Below, piece by piece: positions 1 to 9,295 of a DNA stretch of 64,000 nucleotides (position 1 is the first letter of the stretch; each line of letters starts with the position of its first letter). Under the pieces are notes generated by a model. That model made no database searches, had not been told where the DNA came from, and saw only the letters and a list, made by a program, of their open reading frames with translations. The translations under genes and the position numbers were made by a program. Source of the stretch: Saprospiraceae bacterium (lineage in GTDB: Bacteria > Bacteroidota > Bacteroidia > Chitinophagales > Saprospiraceae); the NCBI GenBank assembly GCA_016720635.1, contig JADKKF010000015.1:43895-107894 (forward strand), in the 5' to 3' direction.

Positions 1-12
1 AATTGAGTAAAA

Positions 13-585
13 TTAAATCAAATTAGATTTAATCAGTTTAATAGCAATAGCTAGAATGATTAAACCAAAAACTTTTTTTAAGATTTCTGAACCTGTTTGC
101 CCAATGGTTTTTTCAATCCAAGACAATGAACGCAATACCAAATAAATGATGATCATATTCAGTAGAATACCAATTAATATGTTTATTTCTTCGTAAGCTG
201 CTCTGAGCGAAATTAAGGTGGTCATGGTACCAGCCCCAACCATAATGGGAAAAACCAAGGGTACATAAGTGGTCGCTTTGCTGCTTGAGTCCTCATGCTT
301 GAATATATTTCTTCCTGTGATCATTTCGACACCGAGTAAAACGAGGATGAAAGCGCCTGCTAGGGCAAATGAATATACGTCCACGCCAAATAGCTTCAGG
401 ATATTTTGTCCAAGATAAAGGAAACTTATCATCAAAATTCCAGCTAAAATGGTTGCCCTGAGGGCATGTATGCTTCCTGCTTTCTTTTTTAATTCTATGA
501 TAACTGGGACAGAGCCAATAACATCAATTATGGAAAAAAGTACGATGGTGACAGATAAAATTTCCTTAAATGAAAGAGCCTCCAT
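13..585 (-). CDS. MarC family integral membrane protein
   Basis: A 190-residue, strongly hydrophobic protein with about six membrane segments. It fits the MarC (UPF0056) family in length and in its family-like stretches: an N-terminal segment with the run FSIIDVIGSVPVI, a central GAFILVLLGVEMITG helix, and the loop VPLVFPIMVGAGTMTTLI. The family sits in the inner membrane. Its transport role is unproven, and the early link of E. coli MarC to multiple antibiotic resistance was later withdrawn, so no substrate is proposed. The ATG at 583-585 precedes the first hydrophobic segment at once and gives a full-length family member. The next gene on this strand, the sirtuin, ends 190 bp upstream, so the two are probably not tightly coupled. 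I am confident of the family, not of the function. Confidence 0.85.
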   Translation of the reverse strand: MEALSFKEILSVTIVLFSIIDVIGSVPVIIELKKKAGSIHALRATILAGILMISFLYLGQNILKLFGVDVYSFALAGAFILVLLGVEMITGRNIFKHEDSSSKATTYVPLVFPIMVGAGTMTTLISLRAAYEEINILIGILLNMIIIYLVLRSLSWIEKTIGQTGSEILKKVFGLIILAIAIKLIKSNLI

Positions 586-775
586 AAAGTTTTATCAATA
601 TAATGTAGGTAAAGTAATTTTTGTTTCGAAAAAAGTGTCCTAATAATTTGTGTATAATCCGCAAATAAACTGAATATTTAATGAATTCTGGCTCAGATCT
701 TAATCTACAATTTCGATAACTATTTTAAACATATATTCAATGTATGGAATTTATGTTCAGATTTACAAAATATTA

Positions 776-1468
776 TTAGGATAATTGGTTTAATATTTGT
801 TGAAAAGTTTTTAGGCCCTCAACTGCGTTGGCTTTAATGATGTGAATATTGGCTTTGCTTTTTATGTGTTCTGGCTTCGGATCAATATAATAAATAGGTG
901 TCGAGGATGCCGTATAATGCAGTAAACTAGCTGCTGGATATACTTGGAGGGAAGTGCCGACTACCAATAAAATGTCTGCATTTTCAGTTATTTGCGTCGC
1001 GACTTCAAAGAGAGGAACATCTTCGCCGAACCAAACAATATTTGGACGTAGTTGAGCCCCGCAAAAACACTTATGACCCATGTGCAAAGCCGATTTCCAA
1101 TCAAATATATGATTTAGGGAGTTAGTACACCTAACTTTTAGTAATTCCCCATGCAAATGTGTTACATGTAAACTACCAGCGCGTTCATGGAGATCATCAA
1201 CATTTTGTGTAATGACATTAATTTGAAATTTTGTTTCCAATTGCGCTAAGATAAAATGACCCTCATTTGGATTTACTTGTAACAATTGTGCACGTCGTTC
1301 ATTGTAAAATTTTTGGACTAAGTTTGGGTCCTTATTCCAGCCTGAAAGGCTTGCAACCCGCATAATATCGTAGTTTTCCCACAGTCCGTCTGCATCTCTA
1401 AAAGTTTTAAGTCCAGATTCGGCACTCATTCCAGCACCCGTAAAGACGACAATTTTTATTTTTGGCAT
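776..1468 (-). CDS. cobB: Sir2-family NAD-dependent protein deacylase (CobB-like)
   Basis: A 230-residue sirtuin. The NAD-binding motif GAGMSAESGL spans residues 11-20 and FRDADGLW follows at 23-30. TQNVDDLHERAG lies near 87-98 and the catalytic histidine is in HLHGEL (about H106). The zinc site looks like C114 plus a KCFC pair (C134, C136) and is incomplete compared with the classic CxxC...CxxC, as in E. coli CobB. GTSLQVYPAASL forms the late Rossmann motif. The FYNERR segment puts Tyr55 and Arg58 where SIRT5/CobB enzymes bind negatively charged acyl groups, so desuccinylase or demalonylase activity is plausible besides deacetylation. It is a cytosolic enzyme that removes acyl groups from lysines and consumes NAD. 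It appears to stand alone. Confidence 0.92.
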   Translation of the reverse strand: MPKIKIVVFTGAGMSAESGLKTFRDADGLWENYDIMRVASLSGWNKDPNLVQKFYNERRAQLLQVNPNEGHFILAQLETKFQINVITQNVDDLHERAGSLHVTHLHGELLKVRCTNSLNHIFDWKSALHMGHKCFCGAQLRPNIVWFGEDVPLFEVATQITENADILLVVGTSLQVYPAASLLHYTASSTPIYYIDPKPEHIKSKANIHIIKANAVEGLKTFQQILNQLS

Positions 1469-1661
1469 GATTTTGGTATTAATAAAATGTTAAGGCAGCA
1501 ACAAAATTTATATTTGATGCATCTTGAAATGTGAAAGCTAAATTAATTAAAAATAAATTAGCATTTTATTTTATACATCAAATAATTCTGATTAACTTTG
1601 AGCCACGAAATGAATAAAAAATCATTTTTATTAAAGTACTTTAAATTAAATAATATAAAGA

Positions 1662-2705
1662 ATGAGCAGTAAGATTACTTCTAACTTATTCCTTTTTATG
1701 CTTTTGATTTTGGGACGACTAGGAGCCCAAGATTTGCATTATTCCCAATTTTATCATTCTCCACTTAATATCAATCCTGGATTGACTGGAGTTTATAATG
1801 GAGATTGTCGTATATCTGCAAATTGGAGAAATCAATGGAGGAATGTCCCAGTAAATTATCAAACATTTACCGCGGAGTATGACAGCAAGTATTATTTCAA
1901 AAGATCTGAAAAGAGTTTTTTGGGATATGGATTACAATTAAACTATGACAAGGCTGGAGATTCAAAATTGCAATATTTGAATCTTTCCTTAAATGGTTCG
2001 TACAATTACATAATTAACCCTCGCAATATTATTACAGGAGGGCTACAGTTAGGTTATGTACAAAGATCTTTCAAACTAGATGATCTTAAGTGGGATAACC
2101 AATTTGATAACAATATTGGGTCATATGTAGCAACCCTTCCTAATGGAGAAAATTTCTCTAGATTAAAGTTCGGATTTTTTGATGCTTCGGTAGGAGCTAA
2201 TTATAGATGGCAAAAACCAAGTAAAAGGACGAAAATTGATTTTGGATTGGGTTATTTCCATTTGACACAACCTAAGCAAAACTTTATCGATGGAAAGGAT
2301 ATCAAATTGTCTTCTCGTCTTTCTGGATATGTTATGTCTAGCTTTAAGTTGACTAATGGACTAGACTTATTGGTCAATGCTTTGTATCAGAAACAAAATC
2401 AACAAGATGAAGCAGTAGGTGGTGCTGCTGTAAGAATACATCTTAACCAGAGACCTGCCAAGGAATTGGCCGTCCAATTGGGTATAAATTATCGTGCAAA
2501 TCCTGGCAATTCTTTTGTAGGGGATGCACTTATTCCTACCATCGAGGTACACTATACCAAATGGCACGTTGGACTTTCTTATGATATAAATGTATCTGGA
2601 TTTAAAGAAGCAACCAATGGGAGAGGAGGGCCTGAATTGTCTATGTCTTATAGATGTATAAATGTGAAGCCCCTCAAAGAAAATAAAATATGCCCTATTT
2701 TGTAA
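1662..2705 (+). CDS. PorP/SprF-family T9SS outer-membrane protein
   Basis: A 347-residue protein with a signal peptide ending near LGAQ. It is followed by the PorP/SprF hallmark segment: DLHYSQFYHSPLNINPGL, then GDCRISANWRNQW. The rest is beta-rich with alternating polar and hydrophobic residues, as expected of an outer-membrane barrel. In the type IX system PorP/SprF proteins are outer-membrane partners, and several are paired with secreted cargo that carries a gliding-motility-associated (type B) C-terminal domain. The next three genes (PorE-like OmpA protein and two type B cargo proteins) lie on the same strand, so this copy is probably dedicated to them. The gap to the next gene is 41 bp, consistent with one operon. 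The ATG at 1662 gives a normal signal peptide. Confidence 0.9.
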   Translation: MSSKITSNLFLFMLLILGRLGAQDLHYSQFYHSPLNINPGLTGVYNGDCRISANWRNQWRNVPVNYQTFTAEYDSKYYFKRSEKSFLGYGLQLNYDKAGDSKLQYLNLSLNGSYNYIINPRNIITGGLQLGYVQRSFKLDDLKWDNQFDNNIGSYVATLPNGENFSRLKFGFFDASVGANYRWQKPSKRTKIDFGLGYFHLTQPKQNFIDGKDIKLSSRLSGYVMSSFKLTNGLDLLVNALYQKQNQQDEAVGGAAVRIHLNQRPAKELAVQLGINYRANPGNSFVGDALIPTIEVHYTKWHVGLSYDINVSGFKEATNGRGGPELSMSYRCINVKPLKENKICPIL

Positions 2706-2746
2706 TAAATTAAATAGAGGTTAATTTTAAAATTATTAAGCAACTC

Positions 2747-5179
2747 ATGAGAAAAGATATGAAAAAATTAATATGCATTATTTTCGTTTGGCTGCAAATT
2801 TCATTTGCTAGTTTCGGCCAAAGCCCCACTTTAAAGCAGTTCGTCGAAGCAGCTAAAGAGGCGATGGAAAATAAGGATTACAATGCTGCATTTACTCATT
2901 ATAGCTCGGCATTAAGTGTCGATGATAAAAGAGTAGATTTGCAATATAATTTGGCAGAGGCTGCCTTAAATCAACAATCATTTGGTGTAGCAGCTGAATA
3001 TTTCAAAAAAGTTAATGAAAGCGATAAAAGAAAGGATTATCCTTTGGCTACATATTATTTGGGTTATTCTAGATGGATAAACGGAGATTATGATGGAGCT
3101 AGAAAAGATATCGATATGTATCTTTCTGAACACGACGGCGAAGATCCAGTGTTTACTGCTGCTGCAAAAAGAATTATCACTTCACTTGATTGGGTAGGTG
3201 GTAAAAAATCAATTGAAGATATGTCCAATGCTAACGTAGCATTAATGGGACGTGAAATCAATTCTGATTATTCTGATATTGCGCCCAGTCCACTAAATGA
3301 TAAACTATATTTTTCTTCCTTGAGATTTGACAATCCAAGTGACCCTCATAGACCAGCTAGAAAAATCAGCAATATCATGATGTCTGATGCAGGTAAGGCA
3401 GCTATTCGCTATGAAGATGCGGGTAAGATTGTCGGACATACTGCATTTACAAGCGATGAATCAAAAGTATATTGTACTCTTTGTGAATTCATCAATTCTA
3501 GTGAGATCCGTTGCGATATTTATGAAAGATCTTTTAATAATGGGAATTTTGGCGAGCTAAAAAAATTGCCTGAGCCAATAAATGCTTCTGGGGCTTCTAA
3601 TACTCAACCATTTGTCGCAAAGAAATTTGGTTCGAACCAAGAACAATTGTGGTTTGTGTCAAATAGACCAGGTGGCAAGGGCGGTCTTGACATTTATGTT
3701 GCAGATATTAACTCAGATGGAAGCTTTGGCACTCCTGTTTTGGCAAGTATTAATACAGATCAAGATGATATAACTCCGTATTTCAATTCTAAGAAAGGAA
3801 TTTTGTATTTCTCTTCACTAGGGTACCCTGGTTACGGTGGTTTTGATATTTATGCAGCACAACAAAAAAATGGAGTATTTCTGACTCCTAGAAACGCTGA
3901 AAAGCAACTCAATAGCTCATTCAATGATTTGTATTACGTTGAATCTAGAGATGGAAAATTTGCTTACATGTCGTCCAACAGATTGGGAACCAACAAGTTG
4001 GATAAGCCAAGTGATGCATGTTGTAACGACATCTTTAAAGGAGAAATCATTCAGTTAAATCTTGTTGCTTTGACATTTGATGGGTATTCTAAAGATTCAT
4101 TGAAGGGCGTTTCATTGCAACTAATAGACATGACCGATCCTGAAAATCCTGTAGTTGTTACCAATGACTTGACTTCAAGATTTGACTTTCCATTAGATAG
4201 AGGTCGTGATTATAAAATAGTAGCTTCAAAGAATGGCTATACATCCGATGAAGTGACATTTACCACAAAAGGTATCGATAAGTCACAGGAAATACTCAAA
4301 AAGCTTTATTTGAAGCCAAAAACTATCAAATTGGATGTTTTAACTTTCAATAAGAAGACCAATGAAAATTTGAATGGTAGTACTGTTAAGTTAATAGATA
4401 TGGACGATCCTAGCAAAGAAATAGTGGCTCAGATGGATCCAAATTTGAACTTGATTAGCTTCCCGATCGAAGTGGGTAAAGAATACCGCTTGATTGCTAC
4501 TAAACGAGGATTTAGTCCTGATACTTTAGATTTTAATACAAAAGGTACCATCAATTCAGGAACCATTGTCCAAAAATTGTATTTAGGCCGTGGTCGCCCA
4601 GAGGATTACCTTCCTTTGGCATTGTATTTTGACAACGACGAACCTGAAAAACGTACAAGAAGAACAACAACTTCTAAACAATATCAAGAAACATTTTTCC
4701 CTTATTTTGATAGAAAAGCTACATTCGTAGAGTTCTACACAAAACCATTAAAGGATGATGCAAAAGTATTTGCTGCCAATGAAGTTGAAGATTTCTTTGT
4801 AAATAAAGTTAAGAAAGGAAATGACGATTTGGTTGATTTCATTGAAGCACTTGACAATGCTTTAGCAAACGGTGAAAAACTTGATATCGTGATACAAGGA
4901 TTTTGTTCACCAAGAGCTTCTACAAGTTATAACGATGCCTTGGCTAAAAGAAGGATCAATAGTGTTGTCAATCAACTAAGCAAATATAGTGGCGGTAAAA
5001 TCGCGCCATTTATGAAAAATGGTGGATTGAAAGTGTCTCATAGAGCGTATGGAGAGAGAAAAGCTCCTAGAACTGTGGTTGCCAATATCAAGGATGTCCG
5101 TAATTCAATATACAGCGTACCAGCTTCACGTGAAAGAAGAGTGGAGATAGTTAATGTTGTTAAAAATATGTCCAATTAA
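2747..5179 (+). CDS. PorE-like OmpA-family protein with TPR and PD40 repeats
   Basis: An 810-residue envelope protein. A signal peptide (about residues 5-26, ending SFGQ) is followed by tetratricopeptide-like helices (about 30-135) and WD40-like PD40 beta-propeller repeats (about 165-430, with segments such as LWFVSNRPGGKGGLDIY and GILYFSSLGYPGYGGFDIY). Two carboxypeptidase-regulatory-like beta domains follow (about 440-620, each ending LYLKPK or LYLGRG). The C-terminal OmpA peptidoglycan-binding domain (about 655-800) contains SYNDALAKRRINSVVNQL. This domain order matches PorE of the type IX secretion system, which links the outer-membrane complex to peptidoglycan. An ATG at 2759 would give a slightly shorter leader and is equally possible. 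It lies between PorP/SprF and two T9SS cargo genes, which supports a role in their secretion or anchoring. Confidence 0.87.
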   Translation: MRKDMKKLICIIFVWLQISFASFGQSPTLKQFVEAAKEAMENKDYNAAFTHYSSALSVDDKRVDLQYNLAEAALNQQSFGVAAEYFKKVNESDKRKDYPLATYYLGYSRWINGDYDGARKDIDMYLSEHDGEDPVFTAAAKRIITSLDWVGGKKSIEDMSNANVALMGREINSDYSDIAPSPLNDKLYFSSLRFDNPSDPHRPARKISNIMMSDAGKAAIRYEDAGKIVGHTAFTSDESKVYCTLCEFINSSEIRCDIYERSFNNGNFGELKKLPEPINASGASNTQPFVAKKFGSNQEQLWFVSNRPGGKGGLDIYVADINSDGSFGTPVLASINTDQDDITPYFNSKKGILYFSSLGYPGYGGFDIYAAQQKNGVFLTPRNAEKQLNSSFNDLYYVESRDGKFAYMSSNRLGTNKLDKPSDACCNDIFKGEIIQLNLVALTFDGYSKDSLKGVSLQLIDMTDPENPVVVTNDLTSRFDFPLDRGRDYKIVASKNGYTSDEVTFTTKGIDKSQEILKKLYLKPKTIKLDVLTFNKKTNENLNGSTVKLIDMDDPSKEIVAQMDPNLNLISFPIEVGKEYRLIATKRGFSPDTLDFNTKGTINSGTIVQKLYLGRGRPEDYLPLALYFDNDEPEKRTRRTTTSKQYQETFFPYFDRKATFVEFYTKPLKDDAKVFAANEVEDFFVNKVKKGNDDLVDFIEALDNALANGEKLDIVIQGFCSPRASTSYNDALAKRRINSVVNQLSKYSGGKIAPFMKNGGLKVSHRAYGERKAPRTVVANIKDVRNSIYSVPASRERRVEIVNVVKNMSN

Positions 5180-5210
5180 TTTCTTTTCTAAGAATTTAAA
5201 AAAGATCAAT

Positions 5211-8200
5211 ATGTTAAATATGAAAAGAAGAAGAGCTATAAATTCTTTACAAATAATAAATCCAATGAAAAATAATAGTTGGCAAAATATTTTGCGAATT
5301 AGTATGGTCATAATAGGTTTGGCGTTTTCCGTTAATTCCTTTGCAACCCATATAGTTGGGGGCCAATTGACATACAGATGTTTAGGGAACAATAATTATG
5401 AAATTAAATTATTGCTTTACCGTGATTGTTATAATGGGAATCCAGCTGCCTCATTTGATGACCCTGCACCAGTAGGAATCTATGATGGTAGAACCAATCA
5501 ACCCGTTGCCGTTACTGGTCCTTTTACAATCAATGGAAAAATTTTGATTCCTTATACAGGTGAGGATACAATTCACCAAACTTTGGTGAATGATTGTGGT
5601 GTTAGGAATACCGATGTATGCGTACATAGAACGATTTATACTGATACGGTGAATCTACCTTTTAATCCTGATGGATATATCTTTGCTTATCAAAGATGTT
5701 GTAGGAATTATACAGTTAATAATATCGTAGATCCGTTAGAAACTGGCTCTACTTATTTTATTAAACTGACAGGGGCTGCCCAATTGAATTGCAATACAGC
5801 TGCTAATTTTAAATCTTGGCCAGATATTTATATTTGTACCAATAGTCAATTGGATTTTGACCATGGAGCAATAGATCCAGATGGAGACTCGTTGGTATAT
5901 AAATTATGTGTACCATCTCAAGGGGCAAGTTTAGCCATTCCTAATCCAGCGATTCCATCCAATCCACCTTATGATACAGTGGTATGGAAAGCCCCATTTA
6001 ATTTATCAAATTTGATGGGTGGGACAACGCCTTTGGCCATTGATGCAAATACGGGTCGTTTGACAGCTTTCCCAACAATAATTGGACAATATCTAATCGG
6101 TGTTTGTGTAGATGAATATAGAGGCGGAGAATTGTTATCTTCTACTCGAAGAGACTTCCAATACAATGTTAGAGAGTGTGATTTGCCACCCATCGCTGCT
6201 GGTGCAGTAGCCTCGGTAGAATGTGGTAACAATACCGTTGCATTCCAAGATCAATCAACAGGTGCTGTTAATTTTGTGAAGTGGATCTTTGATTATCCAA
6301 CAAATTCTGATACATCGAATTTGAGTAATCCTAGCCATACTTTTAGTACAGTCGGAAATCACAGAGTGGCCCTTGTCGCTTACAGAACTGAAACTTGTAA
6401 TGATACAGCTTTTGTTGATTTCACGATCCCGAATTCTGGTTTGATTCCGTCATTTACGAATTCATTTTATATATGTAATGATACTTATGTTGTCAATTTC
6501 AACGATACCTCACGTGATACAATTGCTGGTTCTGCAGTTAATAGTTGGAATTGGGAGTTTATCAATGGTACTGATACCATTCGTGCAAGTGGTAGGAACA
6601 ATACTATTTCTATACCATCTAGTGCAACACGAGTACTTGTTAGGTTGACGGTTGGATCTACACAAGGTTGTATCCAAACAATTTCACAGTATATAGATTT
6701 GAATAATTCTCAATCGATTACTGCAGATTTCACATATTCAGTAAAAAAATGTAGTGGAGTTTATACGATTACTCCTGTGAGTACATCAGTAAATACCATT
6801 CCTAATTCTACTATATCTACATACGAATGGACACTTTTACAAGGTGCTACCGTTTTAACATCTAATTTACAAGGTCCAAATTTCACGGTGACAAGTCCGA
6901 ATGATATTTGGTTACAGTTGAAGGTTACCAATTCACTTGGTTGTGGAAACTCCACTGTAAGAAGACCTGTAGATGCAAATGTTGGGGATGGTTTATTTCC
7001 TAGTTTCACAAGGAATGTTGTTCGTTGTGGAGAGAAATGTACTTTGTCTTTGAATTCTACTTCACGTGATTCCATAAATGGAAATGCTGGATTGAGACAA
7101 CAGTGGGAGATTATTGTAGGTACAGATACCACACGTTCCAATGTTGTAAATCCAAAGGTTACGGCTGCATGTGGATCAACGGTTACCGTTAATTTGACCA
7201 TTGTCTCTATAGAAGGCTGTACAGCTACTACTTCTGAGACTTTCGTTCTTCAGGCTGACTCTGAGATTAAGGCTGATTTCAATATTGATATAAGAAATTG
7301 TGTTCAGAATAGTGATGTAGTTTTGACAGCTACTTATGATAATAATTTCCCTCCAACTTCTGTTACTTGGACTTTGAGTAACGGTTTAACTGGAACAGGA
7401 AATACTTATTCAAATTCATTGGAGGCTGGAGCTTTTGATGTGACTATGTGTGCTACTTTTACAGAAGATTGTAGAATCTGCCAAGTTAAATCATTTACTA
7501 CAAGGAACTTGAATCAAGTTTCAGTGAGTGGCGGTTCTATTTGTATAGGTCAATCACTTGTATTGAATCCAAGTCCTGTTAGTCCATATGTTTATACATG
7601 GGCTCCTGGTGTAGGATTGAGTAATATTGGATCCGCTAGCCCAACAGCAGCACCAGTTGTTACTACCACTTATACAGTAACAGTGTCAGATCCAGTTTCT
7701 GGATGTAAGAAAGTTCTTAACCCACAAGTAGTAGTAAATAGATCACAAGATCAGTTAGGATTTACGTTCAGACAATCTTGTGCAAATCAATTATCAGTAC
7801 AATTTACGAATACTGGTGTGGCTTCAAATGTTACTTGGGTATTCGGAACAACTCCACCTACAGTAACAACAGTAGCTTCTCCAACGATCAATTTCCCTAA
7901 TTTGGGCAATTATACTGTTATATGATAGGTGGTTCTCCATGTGTGGATTCTATAGTAAGACAAATAACTCTTAGACCATACCAGTGGCCAACTTTACCTG
8001 ATACGGTTATCGCTTGTAATACCAATATGGTGAACTTGAACCCTGGAGCCAACACTAGTTTTGGCTACCATTGGAATAACGCAGCATTATTGGATAATGC
8101 AGATATCGCCAACCCTAAAGCTTCGTTACAAAGTACTACGACTTTCTTAGTGACAATTACAAATACACAAGAGAATTGTACAACTACAGATAGAGTAGTA

Positions 8201-9238
8201 GCTATTTTGACTCAAGACAATACTGTTAATATCACCAAGGATTCTGTAGTATGTAATGGAAATGTAGTTAGATTAATAGCGAATAACGTAAATGCTGGAA
8301 CTTACACTTGGTTTAACAGTGCTGGTGTTCAGGTAGGTACGGGTTCAACGTTGGATGTGACGGTAACAGCTGATGAATCATATACTGTTAGAGTCAGGGA
8401 TATTTATGGATGTACTCATGAGAATGTAATTCGATTGAAAGTACAGGATAATCGTGTACAAATAACGGGTAATCTTATGATTTGTCCTGGAAAGAGCACT
8501 GAGTTGACAGCAAATGTCGCCGATATTGGAAATGTCCAGACATATCTATGGTCTCCAAATACCGCCATTGTATCGGGACAAGGCACGAACAAAATCGTGG
8601 TAAATCCATCTACAAGCACTACTTATAATGTATTGGTAACTTATAAAAATGGATGTACAGCTAATGCAGCTGCTACAGTTTCAGTAAGTTCATTCACTCC
8701 AGCTTTATCAATCAGCGCAGATCCTGATACTTTATTGCAAGCTGGGACAGTAAATTTATCTGTAACTTCAGATCCTTCTTATACTTATCAATGGCAGCCA
8801 TCGGGTGTTTTGAACAATCCGAACATCGCTAACCCAATTGCTACGATTGAAACAAGCACGACCTTTACTGTTACAGTAACAAATAGAGATGGTTGTACCC
8901 AGGTACTTCAACAATTCGTTTTGGTTAGAGTTTTCGATTGTAAAGAACCTTTTGTATTCATCCCTAATGCGTTTTCACCAAATGGAGATGGAGAGAATGA
9001 TTATTTGTGCTTGAGATCATTGGCAGTGATTGATTATGATATTTTCATCTATGATAGATGGGGTAATAAAGTATTTGAAGGCATAAGAGTTGTTCCTTCT
9101 AGTAGCAATACAGGCTGTTGGAATGGTACTTTCGATGGCAAAGAACTTTCCCCTGATGTGTATGGATATTATTTGAAAGCACGATGCGTTGGAGGTGAAC
9201 AATTCACCAAACAAGGAAATATTACTTTATTAAGATAA
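5211..9238 (+). CDS. Large secreted protein with gliding-motility-associated C-terminal domain (one frame break)
   Basis: A surface protein of about 1,340 residues. A signal peptide ends near NSFA, then comes a conserved N-terminal domain beginning THIVGGQLTYRC with many paired cysteines. Several PKD/Ig-like beta-sandwich modules follow. The end is a gliding-motility-associated, type B T9SS sorting domain (FIPNAFSPNGDGENDY, IYDRWGNKVFEG, DVYGYYLKARC). The frame breaks at about 7919-7925, where an ORF ends inside a beta module and the rest resumes one frame over. Adding one base (giving YTVILIGGSPC) restores a continuous protein. The downstream part has no signal peptide and the upstream part has no sorting domain, so this is one gene, not two. 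Possible starts are 5211, 5220 and 5265; the last gives the most classical signal peptide. A paralogue follows at 9296. Confidence 0.85.
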
Positions 9239-9246
9239 AATAAGAT

Positions 9247-9285
9247 AAAGCCCGTCAATCAATTTGATGGGCTTTTTCTTTTTAT
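9247..9285 (+). terminator. Rho-independent terminator
   Basis: An 11-bp stem pairs AAAGCCCGTCA (9247-9257) with TGATGGGCTTT (9265-9275) across a 7-nt loop, with one G-T wobble, and runs straight into a T-rich tract. It lies 9 bp after the stop of the preceding large secreted protein and just before the next start. It separates the two paralogous surface-protein genes transcriptionally. Confidence 0.85.
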
Positions 9286-9295
9286 TTATGAAATA

